This document shows, piece after piece, positions 1 to 6,488 of a DNA stretch of 9,212 nt. Under the pieces are notes generated by a model. The model saw only the letters and a list, made by a program, of their open reading frames with translations. It did not search any database and was not told where the DNA came from. Each line of letters begins with the position of its first letter. Position 1 is the first letter of the stretch. The stretch is from NCBI GenBank assembly GCA_024762755.1, contig JANTGX010000075.1:1-9212 (forward strand), in the 5' to 3' direction. The translations under genes and the position numbers were made by a program. Origin of the DNA: Gammaproteobacteria bacterium. Lineage in GTDB: Bacteria > Pseudomonadota > Gammaproteobacteria > SZUA-152.

Positions 1-1297
1 TGTCGAAGGTGCCCTTGAGTACATCACCCGTGGCGCCAGTACGGTCGATGTCGGCGTCGTCCACCATGAGGTGGGCATAGCCCACATCCACGCTCAGGCT
101 GCCGGTGGAGCGGTAACCCAGGCCGATGGCGAGCCAGGTACGGTTGTTGTCGGGAATTCGTGCGCTACGCATCTCGGCGCTGGGCACGGGGGTCTGTTCG
201 TAGGCCGCACCGGCACGATAGGTCCATTGCCCTGCGGGCGCGAAGGCGACGCCGAGTGAATAGCGATCGGAATCGTCCCAGTTGTTCTCTTCCGTGCTCG
301 AAGATTTATTGGGGTTCTCGAAGTCCACTACGAGTCGGTCATAGCTCGACCAGCCGGTTCGCGTGTAGTCGGCGAGCAGGGTCCAGGCATCATTGAGCCG
401 ATGGCTGAGGCTCAGGGACAGGGTGTCCGGCAGGTTGATGGTGGCGTAGGCCGATGAGTCGGCAAAGGCCATGGCGAGAGGGGTGATAGCGGCAGCGGCG
501 CTGGGCAGTGTGAAGTCGGCCTTGCCATCCAGGGTATGACGGACCTCCGAGCGGTATGACAGGCCGATGCGTGTGCCCTCCGCCGGCGCATACAGCAAAC
601 CCAGGTTGTAACCGATGCCCCAACTGCTTCCGGAGAGATCGCTGAAGCCATCGCTGGCGCTGTTCCGTGGCGTGTTCAGTCCGGCGCCGGCACAGGTGCC
701 GGCCGGTAGGGATGCGCCGCCTTCCAGGGCCTGGCAGATACTGCTCAAATCCACCGCATTGGTCAGTGTGGCCTTGAAGTACTGAAGGTTGGCGCCCATG
801 CCAAACGACCACTGCGGATTGATCTCGAAGGCCATGGCCGGATTGATGTTGATGGTCTCCGCTTCCGATTTCACTGCCTGGTAACGTCCCTTCCAGTCCT
901 TGTCGTACTCCGTGGCGAGACCAAAGGGGACGTTGATGCCGAGACCAAAGCGTACGTCTTGGTTGATGTCCATCACATAATAGAAATTGGGCACGATACC
1001 GGATTCGGCGCCTTCACCACCCTCCCCACCGCTGGCCGTCGAGCCATCGTCGTGGAATTTTGCAGATGGTTTGATGAAATTCAAGGCAACAGAGGTTTGT
1101 CGGCCTTGCAGATATGTCATGCCGGCGGGGTTGAAATAGAGGCTGCTGGCATCCTGTGCGCTGGCCGCGGCACCGGCATAGGCCGTGCCGAGGCTGCTGG
1201 CACTCTGCTCGATGAGGGCAAATCCGGCGGCGGTCGTCAGCCCGGGAGTGAGGCCGATAGCCCCGATGAAAAGGACGTAAGGTTTTGACAGTGACAT
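1..1297 (-). CDS. fadL: FadL-family outer-membrane hydrophobic-compound porin (3' end outside window)
   Basis: The reverse strand is open from an ATG at 1297 to the left edge (432 codons), so only a short C-terminal tail is missing; FadL proteins are usually about 420-450 aa. A Shine-Dalgarno AAGGAG lies at 1303-1308, 5 nt from the ATG. Residues 1-24 form a signal peptide. The mature N-terminus begins GFALIEQSASSLGTAYAG and continues to DASSLYFNPAGM (NPAG at 56-59), the hallmark of the FadL/OmpP1 family (PF03349), followed by GLGINVPFGLATEYDKDW at about 118-135. The rest is alternating aromatic beta-strand sequence, as in a 14-stranded barrel. The family moves long-chain fatty acids or other hydrophobic molecules across the outer membrane by lateral diffusion. 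Cys188 and Cys202 are close together in a putative loop and could form a disulfide. It is divergent from a second FadL-like gene. Family membership is clear; the substrate cannot be read from sequence. Confidence 0.93.
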   Translation of the reverse strand, partial: MSLSKPYVLFIGAIGLTPGLTTAAGFALIEQSASSLGTAYAGAAASAQDASSLYFNPAGMTYLQGRQTSVALNFIKPSAKFHDDGSTASGGEGGEGAESGIVPNFYYVMDINQDVRFGLGINVPFGLATEYDKDWKGRYQAVKSEAETININPAMAFEINPQWSFGMGANLQYFKATLTNAVDLSSICQALEGGASLPAGTCAGAGLNTPRNSASDGFSDLSGSSWGIGYNLGLLYAPAEGTRIGLSYRSEVRHTLDGKADFTLPSAAAAITPLAMAFADSSAYATINLPDTLSLSLSHRLNDAWTLLADYTRTGWSSYDRLVVDFENPNKSSSTEENNWDDSDRYSLGVAFAPAGQWTYRAGAAYEQTPVPSAEMRSARIPDNNRTWLAIGLGYRSTGSLSVDVGYAHLMVDDADIDRTGATGDVLKGTFD

Positions 1298-1440
1298 ACT
1301 AACTCCTTGTTATTGTTTGTGAATGGCAGCGTTAGGTTATCGCTGATCAGATCGATCTCGTGCCTGCTGGTTGTTTCAACCCTAGCCGCCGGGCTTGCAT
1401 CCATCGACGGATATTGGCTGTTTCGGCAATGAGTGAGTTG

Positions 1441-1472
1441 GTTAGAGTATACAAATATAAGAATAATCTAAC
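1441..1472. promoter_or_regulatory. Imperfect inverted repeat, candidate operator
   Basis: The left arm GTTAGAGTAT (1441-1450) and right arm ATAATCTAAC (1463-1472) are inverted copies matching at 9 of 10 positions, separated by 12 bp. Their centres lie 22 bp apart, about two helical turns, which suits a dimeric or paired regulator on one DNA face. A third copy in plus orientation, GTTAGGTTAT, is at 1331-1340. The repeat overlaps the AT-rich stretch where the minus-strand fadL promoter should lie. The bound protein is unknown; the operator role is inferred. Confidence 0.4.
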
Positions 1473-1492
1473 TTATTGTTTTTTTATCCCAA
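1446..1492 (-). promoter_or_regulatory. Possible promoter zone for the minus-strand fadL
   Basis: On the reverse strand, TTGGGA (1487-1492) and GATTAT (1463-1468) are 18 bp apart, and a good isolated -10-like hexamer TATACT lies at 1446-1451 without a convincing -35. The candidates overlap the inverted repeat, so I cannot choose one. Any of them would give a 5' leader of more than 130 nt. Confidence 0.25.
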
Positions 1493-1518
1493 GATTCAAT
1501 ATTTCGTTTCGTGTCGTG

Positions 1519-1548
1519 TTGACAAATAAATGGCGCACTGGACAGTAT
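1519..1548 (+). promoter_or_regulatory. Sigma70-type promoter of the plus-strand FadL-like gene
   Basis: A perfect -35 hexamer TTGACA is at 1519-1524. With an 18-bp spacer, CAGTAT at 1543-1548 is a modest -10 that keeps the important A at position 2 and the last A and T. AT-rich DNA lies directly upstream. Transcription would begin near 1555, leaving a leader of about 60 nt before the ATG at 1614. Confidence 0.5.
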
Positions 1549-1603
1549 GAGGGACGCCCTAGCACACATGCCGGGGCAATACTGTAGCTTATTTTTCGAT
1601 GGT

Positions 1604-1610
1604 GGGAGGA
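1604..1610 (+). promoter_or_regulatory. Ribosome binding site fixing the start at 1614
   Basis: GGGAGGA lies about 4 nt before the ATG at 1614. It falls inside the reading frame if the in-frame ATG at 1599 is used, so the longer start is unlikely. Confidence 0.75.
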
Positions 1611-1613
1611 AAT

Positions 1614-3071
1614 ATGCAATCGATGAGAAAGAATGGTGTTCATTTGGCGGTAGCCCTGGCGTTAGCTGCCCCTTTATCTGCCTGGGCGACCAACGGGATG
1701 AACCTCGAGGCCTATGGCCCCATTGCGGGGGGTATGGGTGGCGCCTCTTTCGCTTACGATAACGGCACCGCGGCGGTGGCGAACAACCCGGCCACCATCG
1801 GCCTGATGGCCCAGGGCAGTCGCCTGGACGTGGCATTGGGCTTTCTCGGCCCGAATGTCTCCTCCTCCATGACCGGCATGCCGGATGCCGACTCGTCGGC
1901 CGACGCCTTCTACATGCCGGCCGTCGGTTATGCGCATAAACAGGGCCAGACGAGCTACGGCATCGGCCTGTTTGGGCAGGGCGGGATGGGCACGGAATAC
2001 GACGGCAATTCGTTCCTCGCCGCTGGCAGCGGCAAGACCGTGCGCTCCGAGGTGGGTGTCGGGCGGCTGCTGATTCCGCTGACCTATGACGTCAACGATA
2101 AACTCACCATCGGCGGTAGTCTGGACTATGTCTGGGCCACCATGGATCTGCGCATGGCCATGTCGGGCGCACAGTTCGGCGATATGGTCTCCGCGCTGGG
2201 TGGAAGCCAAACCTTTGGTACCGCCAGTGGCTCCATGGTGACGGGGATGGTTGGCATGATTACCGGCGGTCAGTTGGATCCCAACGGCCCCGTCAACTGG
2301 ACGCGCTTCGACTTCTCCAACAGCAGCGCCTTCTTCGGCGAGGCCTTTGGCGACGGTCTCGCCGCCAAGCTGGGTATGGCCTACAAGGTCAACGAGCGGC
2401 TCTCGGTGGGTGCCACCTACCATTCCAAGACCAATCTGAGTGATATGAGCACCGGTAATGCCACGGTGAGCATGAACGTCAACATGGACGATGGGCTCTT
2501 GGCCGGAGGCTCGCCCACGGGTACCTACAGCCCTGTTTCAGTCCCCGTCACCGGCCGCATCAAGGTCAAGGACTTCCAGTGGCCCGAAACCTACGGCATC
2601 GGCCTGGCCTTTCAGGCCACCGACAAGGTGATGCTGGCCGCCGACGTCAAACACATCGGTTGGTCCGACGTGATGGAGAACTTCCAGATGTCCTTCACGG
2701 CCGATGCCAACCAGGACAATCCCCTGGCCGCTGGTTTTGCCGGGGGTACCCTGGATGCCAGCATGATCCAGAACTGGAAGGACCAGACCGTCCTCGCCTT
2801 GGGCGCCAGCGTGCAGACCACGCAACAACTGGCCTTGCGGGTGGGTTTCAACACCTCCACCAATCCGGTGCCCGACAAGTACATGAATCCGCTCTTCCCC
2901 GCCATCATCAAGAGTCATTACACCGTGGGTGGCGGTTATGAGATCAATACCGCATCTAGTATCAACGCCTCCTTCACCTATGCGCCGGAGGTGGAGGCCA
3001 CCAACGGCGGTGGCGTCACCACCACCCACAGCCAATTCAACTGGCAGGTCATGTATTCGCACCTGTTCTGA
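1614..3071 (+). CDS. FadL/OmpP1/TodX-family outer-membrane transporter (second paralogue)
   Basis: This encodes 485 aa from the ATG at 1614, chosen over the in-frame ATG at 1599 because a strong GGGAGGA ribosome site sits between them. Residues 1-25 form a signal peptide ending LSAWA before TNGMNLEAYGP. The mature N-terminus has the family pattern AGGMGGASFAYDNGTAA...NNPATIGL, with NPAT at 58-61 matching the NPA motif of FadL proteins. GQGGMGTEY (121-129), many GxGxxY strand patterns and the final residues QVMYSHLF, ending in Phe as in barrels inserted by the BAM complex, all support an outer-membrane beta-barrel. It is longer than typical FadL and Met-rich around 181-217. Homologues are often called hydrocarbon or aromatic transporters, but the substrate here is unknown. 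It is divergent from another FadL gene with little obvious similarity outside the N-terminal motif, and is followed by an intrinsic terminator, so probably monocistronic. Confidence 0.9.
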   Translation: MQSMRKNGVHLAVALALAAPLSAWATNGMNLEAYGPIAGGMGGASFAYDNGTAAVANNPATIGLMAQGSRLDVALGFLGPNVSSSMTGMPDADSSADAFYMPAVGYAHKQGQTSYGIGLFGQGGMGTEYDGNSFLAAGSGKTVRSEVGVGRLLIPLTYDVNDKLTIGGSLDYVWATMDLRMAMSGAQFGDMVSALGGSQTFGTASGSMVTGMVGMITGGQLDPNGPVNWTRFDFSNSSAFFGEAFGDGLAAKLGMAYKVNERLSVGATYHSKTNLSDMSTGNATVSMNVNMDDGLLAGGSPTGTYSPVSVPVTGRIKVKDFQWPETYGIGLAFQATDKVMLAADVKHIGWSDVMENFQMSFTADANQDNPLAAGFAGGTLDASMIQNWKDQTVLALGASVQTTQQLALRVGFNTSTNPVPDKYMNPLFPAIIKSHYTVGGGYEINTASSINASFTYAPEVEATNGGGVTTTHSQFNWQVMYSHLF

Positions 3072-3106
3072 GTCGGCCATCCACAGCCAGTCGATAGAAA
3101 AATCCA

Positions 3107-3138
3107 ACAGGGGCTGCAGATGCGGCCCCTGTCTTTTT
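3107..3138 (+). terminator. Rho-independent terminator after the second FadL-like gene
   Basis: The stem ACAGGGGC (3107-3114) pairs with GCCCCTGT (3125-3132). The loop can add T-G, G-C and C-G pairs to leave an AGAT tetraloop, about 11 bp in all. CTTTTT follows directly (3133-3138). It lies 35 nt after the stop codon at 3071. Confidence 0.9.
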
Positions 3139-3165
3139 GAATAAGCCAATGAGCCGCAGTACATC
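3137..3165 (+). promoter_or_regulatory. Weak candidate promoter for the secreted-protein gene
   Basis: TTGAAT (3137-3142), starting in the terminator's T-run, is 17 bp from TACATC (3160-3165). The -10 match is poor (3 of 6). It is listed because the terminator upstream implies that the next gene needs its own promoter or receives read-through. Confidence 0.2.
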
Positions 3166-3186
3166 TGACAAAAGGAAGAACAGACA

Positions 3187-4122
3187 ATGAAGCCAGCCCG
3201 TTTCCGAATACCAAGAAGAATGATCCTTTCCCTGGTCTTGCTGGCGATGGCCGCAGTCGCACAGGCGGACGAGCACCTCAAACCCTTTGTCCTGGCGCAG
3301 AAGGCCGCGGGTGATGTGGCGGCGGTGACCATTGATGTCAGGCAGAGACTCCAAGCCGGTGGTTTCGAGGTGGTCGGTGGTTACAGCCCCTATGCCGGTG
3401 CCGAGGTCATCGTCGTCAGTAACGACGCTCTCCGCCAGACGGCGGCCAAGAGCGAGTTAGGTGGTTACGGCGCGGTACAGCGCGTGGCGGTGACGCAGGT
3501 GGGCGACGAGATCCAGGTGGCCTATACCAATCCCCCTTATTGGGCCAATGCCTACCGCATGGCGGACGACCTCGAGGGTGTCGCCGGACAATTGGCAAAG
3601 GCCCTGGGCAAGGTGCAGACGTTTGGTTCGCAGAAGGGACTGACGGCGAAGCAATTGCGCAAGTACCACTACATGTTCGGCATGGAGTATTTCGACGACC
3701 CCAGCGAGTTGGCCGAGTACGCCGATCACGCCGCCGCGCTGGAGGCCGTGGAGACCGGATTGGCGGCGCACCGGGGCGGTACCGCCAAGGTCTACCGCGT
3801 GGATGTGCCGGGCAAGGACGAGTCGGTGTTCGGCGTCGCCCTGGACAATACGGTGGAGTGCAGTGGTGACGAGTACATCATGCGCGAGATCGACTTCAAA
3901 CCCCTGCGTTCCACGCCCCATCTGCCCTACGAGATGCTGGTGTCCGGCAATCAGGTCTATGCCCTGTATGCGCGATTCCGTATCGCCATCAGTTTTCCCG
4001 ACCTGAGCATGATGGGCAGTCACAGTTTCATGAACATCATGTGTGCGCCCAAGGCCATCGAGACGGCCCTGGAGCAGGCGGCCGGCCATGTGGAGAGCGA
4101 GAGCGAGGACGACGACTTCTGA
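3187..4122 (+). CDS. Secreted/periplasmic protein of unknown function, possibly two DUF302-like halves
   Basis: I do not recognise a named gene. The product is 311 aa, starting at ATG 3187 with AGGAAG at 3173-3178 (8 nt spacing); the next ATG (3220) would remove the basic n-region. Residues 1-27 form a signal peptide (RFRIPRR, then a hydrophobic core, cleaved after AQA), with no lipobox Cys and no other membrane segment, so it is probably periplasmic. The first half (about 45-145) has GGFEVVGGYSPYAGAEVIVV and GDEIQVAYTNPPYWANAYRM; the second (about 185-295) has LPYEMLVSGNQVYALYARFR and FPDLSMM. Both resemble the helix-strand order and 'SYxDP' region of DUF302 domains, but this is pattern memory, not a search. 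A central stretch KYHYMFGMEYF (159-169) is His/Met/aromatic-rich. The only cysteines, Cys225 and Cys286, could form a disulfide. The tail ESESEDDDF is very acidic. Position after a FadL-like porin suggests an envelope role, but a terminator separates them. Confidence 0.8.
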   Translation: MKPARFRIPRRMILSLVLLAMAAVAQADEHLKPFVLAQKAAGDVAAVTIDVRQRLQAGGFEVVGGYSPYAGAEVIVVSNDALRQTAAKSELGGYGAVQRVAVTQVGDEIQVAYTNPPYWANAYRMADDLEGVAGQLAKALGKVQTFGSQKGLTAKQLRKYHYMFGMEYFDDPSELAEYADHAAALEAVETGLAAHRGGTAKVYRVDVPGKDESVFGVALDNTVECSGDEYIMREIDFKPLRSTPHLPYEMLVSGNQVYALYARFRIAISFPDLSMMGSHSFMNIMCAPKAIETALEQAAGHVESESEDDDF

Positions 4123-4154
4123 CCGGCAATGCATAACGTCGGCTGAGGGGATTC

Positions 4155-4216
4155 GTGGCGGGTCCCGGGGTTTCCCCACCCGGGGGCTTCGGCGTTACCG
4201 CCACTTCCCCGCGGGG
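4155..4216. repeat. Cluster of GC-rich dyads upstream of sucC
   Basis: The 202-bp gap before sucC holds several inverted repeats. GTGGCGG (4155-4161) pairs with CCGCCAC (4198-4204). Inside it, CGGGT (4159-4163) pairs with ACCCG (4178-4182), enclosing GGGG-TTT-CCCC (4167-4177); this inner fold competes with the outer arm and with an alternative CCCGGG/CCCGGG pairing (4164-4169 with 4179-4184). A perfect palindrome CCCCGCGGGG follows at 4207-4216. No T-run follows any stem, so this is not a standard intrinsic terminator. I found no convincing sigma70 promoter for sucC in the gap. Confidence 0.5.
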
Positions 4217-4324
4217 CTGCCATGGACGGCCCACTCCCCCCCTTTTCCCTTTTGTGTCACACTTCGCCGGATTCGCCGGGCAGCCAGCCATCACCCACCG
4301 TCCCGGCTATGCAAGGGGAGCGAC

Positions 4325-5503
4325 ATGAACCTGCACGAATATCAGGCCAAACACCTGTTCGCCGACTACGGCCTGCCCACCCCGGCGGGGCAGATGGTCA
4401 CCAGCCTGGCCGAGGCGCGCGAGGCGGCCCGCAGCCTGGGTGGCGAGGCTTGGGTGGTCAAGGCCCAGGTGCATGCAGGTGGCCGCGGCAAGGCCGGCGG
4501 TGTGCGTCTGGTCAAGGGTGAGGAGGAACTGGAGGCGGCGGTCAAGGCGCTGCTCGGTTCGCGCCTGGTGACCCACCAGACCGGCCCCGATGGCCTGCCG
4601 GTGGATCGCCTACTCATCGAGGTTGGCACCGCCGTGGCACACGAGTACTACCTCGGTGCGCTGGTGGATCGCGCCAGCAACCGCGTGGTGTTCATGGCCT
4701 CGCGCCAGGGCGGCATGGACATCGAGGCCGTGGCGGCCAGCGATCCGGCGGCCATTCTCACCGTCGCCGCCGAACCCGCCGTCGGCCTGCAGCCCTACCA
4801 GTGCCGGCAGATCGCCTTTGGCCTCGGCCTGCAGGGGGCACAGATCCGCCGCCTGAGCGAGATCATGCTCGGCCTCTATCGCCTGTTCACGGACAAGGAC
4901 CTCAGCCTGGTCGAGATCAATCCCCTGGTGGTCACCGGCGAGGGTGAGCTGCTGGCGCTGGACGCCAAGGTCAACATCGACGACAACGCCCTGTTCCGGC
5001 AGAAGGCCCTGGAGGAACTGCGTGACCCCTCGCAGGAGGACCCCACCGAACACAAGGCGCAACAGTTCGACCTCAACTACGTCACCCTCGACGGCAATAT
5101 CGGCTGCATGGTCAACGGCGCCGGGCTGGCCATGGCCACCATGGACATCATCAAACTGCACGGAGGCGAGCCGGCCAACTTCCTCGACGTGGGGGGTGGC
5201 ACCACCGCGGAGCGCGTGGCCGAGGCACTCAAGCTCATCGTCGCCGACCACAAGGTGCAGGCCATCCTGGTCAACATCTTCGGTGGCATCGTGCGCTGTG
5301 ATCTCATCGCCAACGGCATCGTCACGGCCATCAAGGAGGTGGGGCTGAACATCCCCGTGGTGGTCCGCCTGGAAGGCACCAATGCCGAACAGGGGCGCGA
5401 TATCCTTGCCCACAGCGGGCTTTCCGTCATCCCCGCCGGCGACCTCACCGATGCCGCGGTGAAGGTGGTCAAGGCGGCCAAGAGCTTGGGAGGCGACATC
5501 TGA
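4325..5503 (+). CDS. sucC: Succinyl-CoA synthetase (ADP-forming) beta subunit
   Basis: The product is 392 aa (E. coli SucC is 388). With SucD it makes succinate and NTP from succinyl-CoA in the TCA cycle, in the cytoplasm. The N-terminal ATP-grasp domain (about 1-235) opens MNLHEYQAKHLFADYGLP and has the nucleotide-binding VHAGGRGKAGGV at 49-60. The Mg-binding residues occur at E197 and N199 (EINPLV) and D213 (LDAK), the same numbers as in E. coli. The C-terminal ligase/CoA domain has LDGNIGCMVNGAGLAM (255-270), GGEPANFLDVGGG (280-292), VNIFGGIVRCD (316-326) and VVVRLEGTNAE (345-355). The start at 4325 has GGGGAG at 4315-4320; the frame is open further upstream but homology begins here. ATP versus GTP preference is not decided by what I can see. 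sucAB/lpd are not in the window. Confidence 0.98.
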   Translation: MNLHEYQAKHLFADYGLPTPAGQMVTSLAEAREAARSLGGEAWVVKAQVHAGGRGKAGGVRLVKGEEELEAAVKALLGSRLVTHQTGPDGLPVDRLLIEVGTAVAHEYYLGALVDRASNRVVFMASRQGGMDIEAVAASDPAAILTVAAEPAVGLQPYQCRQIAFGLGLQGAQIRRLSEIMLGLYRLFTDKDLSLVEINPLVVTGEGELLALDAKVNIDDNALFRQKALEELRDPSQEDPTEHKAQQFDLNYVTLDGNIGCMVNGAGLAMATMDIIKLHGGEPANFLDVGGGTTAERVAEALKLIVADHKVQAILVNIFGGIVRCDLIANGIVTAIKEVGLNIPVVVRLEGTNAEQGRDILAHSGLSVIPAGDLTDAAVKVVKAAKSLGGDI

Positions 5504-6375
5504 TGTCCATCCTGGTCAACAAGAAGACCCGTGTCATCGTGCAGGGCTTCACCGGAAAACAGGGCACCTTTCATGCCGAGCAGGCCATCGCCTACGGCAC
5601 GCAGGTGGTGGGCGGCGTGACCCCGGGCAAGGGTGGGCAGACCCATCTCGACCGGCCGGTGTTCGATACCGTGCGCGATGCCGTGGCCGAGACCGCCGCC
5701 GACGCCAGCCTGATCTTCGTCCCCGCCGCCTTTGCCGCCGATGCCATCCTCGAGGCCGAGGACGCCGGCATCGAGGTCATCGTGTGCATCACCGAGGGCA
5801 TCCCGGTACAGGACATGGTGCGGGTCAAGGCGGTGCTCGAACACAGCAGGTCGCGACTCATCGGCCCCAACTGTCCCGGCATCATCACCCCCGGCGAATG
5901 CAAGATCGGCATCATGCCCGGCGCCATCCATCAGCCCGGCAACATCGGCATCGTCTCCCGTTCCGGCACCCTCACCTACGAGGCGGTCTACCAGACCACC
6001 CAGAACGGCCTCGGCCAGAGCACCTGCGTGGGCATCGGCGGCGATCCCATCCAGGGCATGAACTTCATCGATTGCCTGGAACTGTTCGAGCAGGACCGGC
6101 AGACCAAAGGCATCATCCTGGTGGGCGAGATCGGCGGCACCGCGGAGGAAGAGGCTGCGGCGTACATCCGCACGAATGTGCGCAAACCGGTGGTGGGCTA
6201 TATCGCCGGCGTCACCGCACCGCCCGGCAAGCGCATGGGCCACGCCGGCGCCATCATCGCCGGGGGCAAGGGGACGGCCAAGGACAAGTTCACCGCCCTC
6301 GAGGCCGCCGGCGTCTCCGTGGCCCGTTCGCCGGCCGAGATGGGCGCGCGCATGCTGGAATTCTTTGCCGGTTGA
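5503..6375 (+). CDS. sucD: Succinyl-CoA synthetase alpha subunit
   Basis: The product is 290 aa (E. coli SucD is 289). It carries the CoA-binding Rossmann domain (GFTGKQGTFH at 15-24; VGGVTPGKGGQTHLDRPVF at 36-54) and the ligase domain with the phosphorylated catalytic histidine H247 in KRMGHAGAIIAGGKGT (His246 of mature E. coli numbering). GPNCPGIITPGECKIGIMPG (121-140) and SRSGTLTYEAV (152-162) are also conserved. The start codon overlaps the sucC stop (TGATG, sharing the A at 5503), indicating translational coupling and matched subunit synthesis. These motifs fit SucD better than malate-CoA ligase MtkB, though the two families are related. No internal defect is seen. Confidence 0.98.
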   Translation: MSILVNKKTRVIVQGFTGKQGTFHAEQAIAYGTQVVGGVTPGKGGQTHLDRPVFDTVRDAVAETAADASLIFVPAAFAADAILEAEDAGIEVIVCITEGIPVQDMVRVKAVLEHSRSRLIGPNCPGIITPGECKIGIMPGAIHQPGNIGIVSRSGTLTYEAVYQTTQNGLGQSTCVGIGGDPIQGMNFIDCLELFEQDRQTKGIILVGEIGGTAEEEAAAYIRTNVRKPVVGYIAGVTAPPGKRMGHAGAIIAGGKGTAKDKFTALEAAGVSVARSPAEMGARMLEFFAG

Positions 6376-6392
6376 GCGCGCGAGCCACCAAC

Positions 6393-6488
6393 ATGGCTGC
6401 CCATCGCAATCCCGTCGGCTCGGGCCATGAGGCGGCCGCTGTCGAGCCCTCCACCGCGCAGCCGCCTTCTTTGAGCCAGCCGGCATGA
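6393..6488 (+). CDS. Possible 31-codon leader ORF overlapping the nadE start
   Basis: An ATG at 6393 opens a 31-codon frame, Pro/Ala/Ser-rich with N-terminus MAAHRNPVGS, ending in a TGA at 6486-6488. This stop overlaps the nadE ATG (6485-6487) as ATGA, the classic arrangement for translational coupling. The nadE start itself has no visible Shine-Dalgarno sequence, so ribosomes terminating here could supply initiation. Against it, the leader ORF has only a weak GAG at 6382-6384 as a ribosome site, its composition is what GC-rich DNA would give by chance, and I recognise no homologue. Confidence 0.25.
   Translation: MAAHRNPVGSGHEAAAVEPSTAQPPSLSQPA
6429..6472 (+). terminator. Weak terminator-like hairpin between sucD and nadE
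   Basis: AGGCGGC (6430-6436) pairs with GCCGCCT (6461-6467), plus a G-T pair outside (6429 with 6468), around a 24-nt loop and followed by TCTTT. The large loop and short T-run make efficient termination doubtful. It could attenuate or do nothing. It lies within the possible leader ORF, so its folding could depend on translation. Confidence 0.2.

Larger units (their letters stand above)
1298..1613. other. Divergent intergenic region between two FadL-like porin genes
   Basis: This 316-bp gap contains no convincing gene. Its middle (about 1440-1530) is strikingly AT-rich against the GC-rich flanks, as expected for divergent promoters. Visible elements are: three copies of a decamer GTTAGRKTAT (1331-1340, 1441-1450, and 1463-1472 on the minus strand); three GATC sites at 1345-1348, 1350-1353 and 1354-1357, inside overlapping palindromes CTGATCAG and AGATCGATCT; a small perfect hairpin GGTTG-TTT-CAACC at 1369-1381; an imperfect 14-bp palindrome at 1399-1412 (ATCC.TCGA.GGAT, one mismatched pair); and a sigma70-like promoter at 1519-1548 facing the plus-strand gene. 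Confidence 0.8.

Noticed and set aside
959..1288. 109-codon plus-strand frame opposite the start of fadL
   Set aside because: It is antisense to the signal peptide and conserved N-terminus of fadL and has no ribosome site or motif.
1674..2423. 249-codon minus-strand frame within the second FadL-like gene
   Set aside because: It is antisense to a gene with a clear signal peptide and family motifs; composition is typical of a shadow frame.
2538..3332. 264-codon minus-strand frame crossing the terminator
   Set aside because: It spans two plus-strand genes and an intrinsic terminator, and shows no motif or ribosome site.
4254..4262. GTGTCACAC dyad considered as a CRP/FNR-type site upstream of sucC
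   Set aside because: The half-sites have no 6-bp (CRP) or 4-bp (FNR) spacer; it is only a 9-bp palindrome.
4263..4279. Tandem TTCGCCGG repeat as a possible microsatellite or iteron
   Set aside because: There are only two copies of 8 bp, too few to mean more than local GC-rich repetition.
4043..4324. 94-codon upstream extension of the sucC frame
   Set aside because: The extension overlaps the upstream gene, is Arg/Pro-rich and unrelated to SucC; the start at 4325 has a ribosome site and matches the family N-terminus.
4625..4638. GG-N10-GC match to a sigma54 promoter inside sucC (TGGCAC-N5-TGGCA)
   Set aside because: It lies within coding sequence, the -12 element is imperfect, and it is 3.5 kb before glnB; in GC-rich DNA such matches arise by chance.
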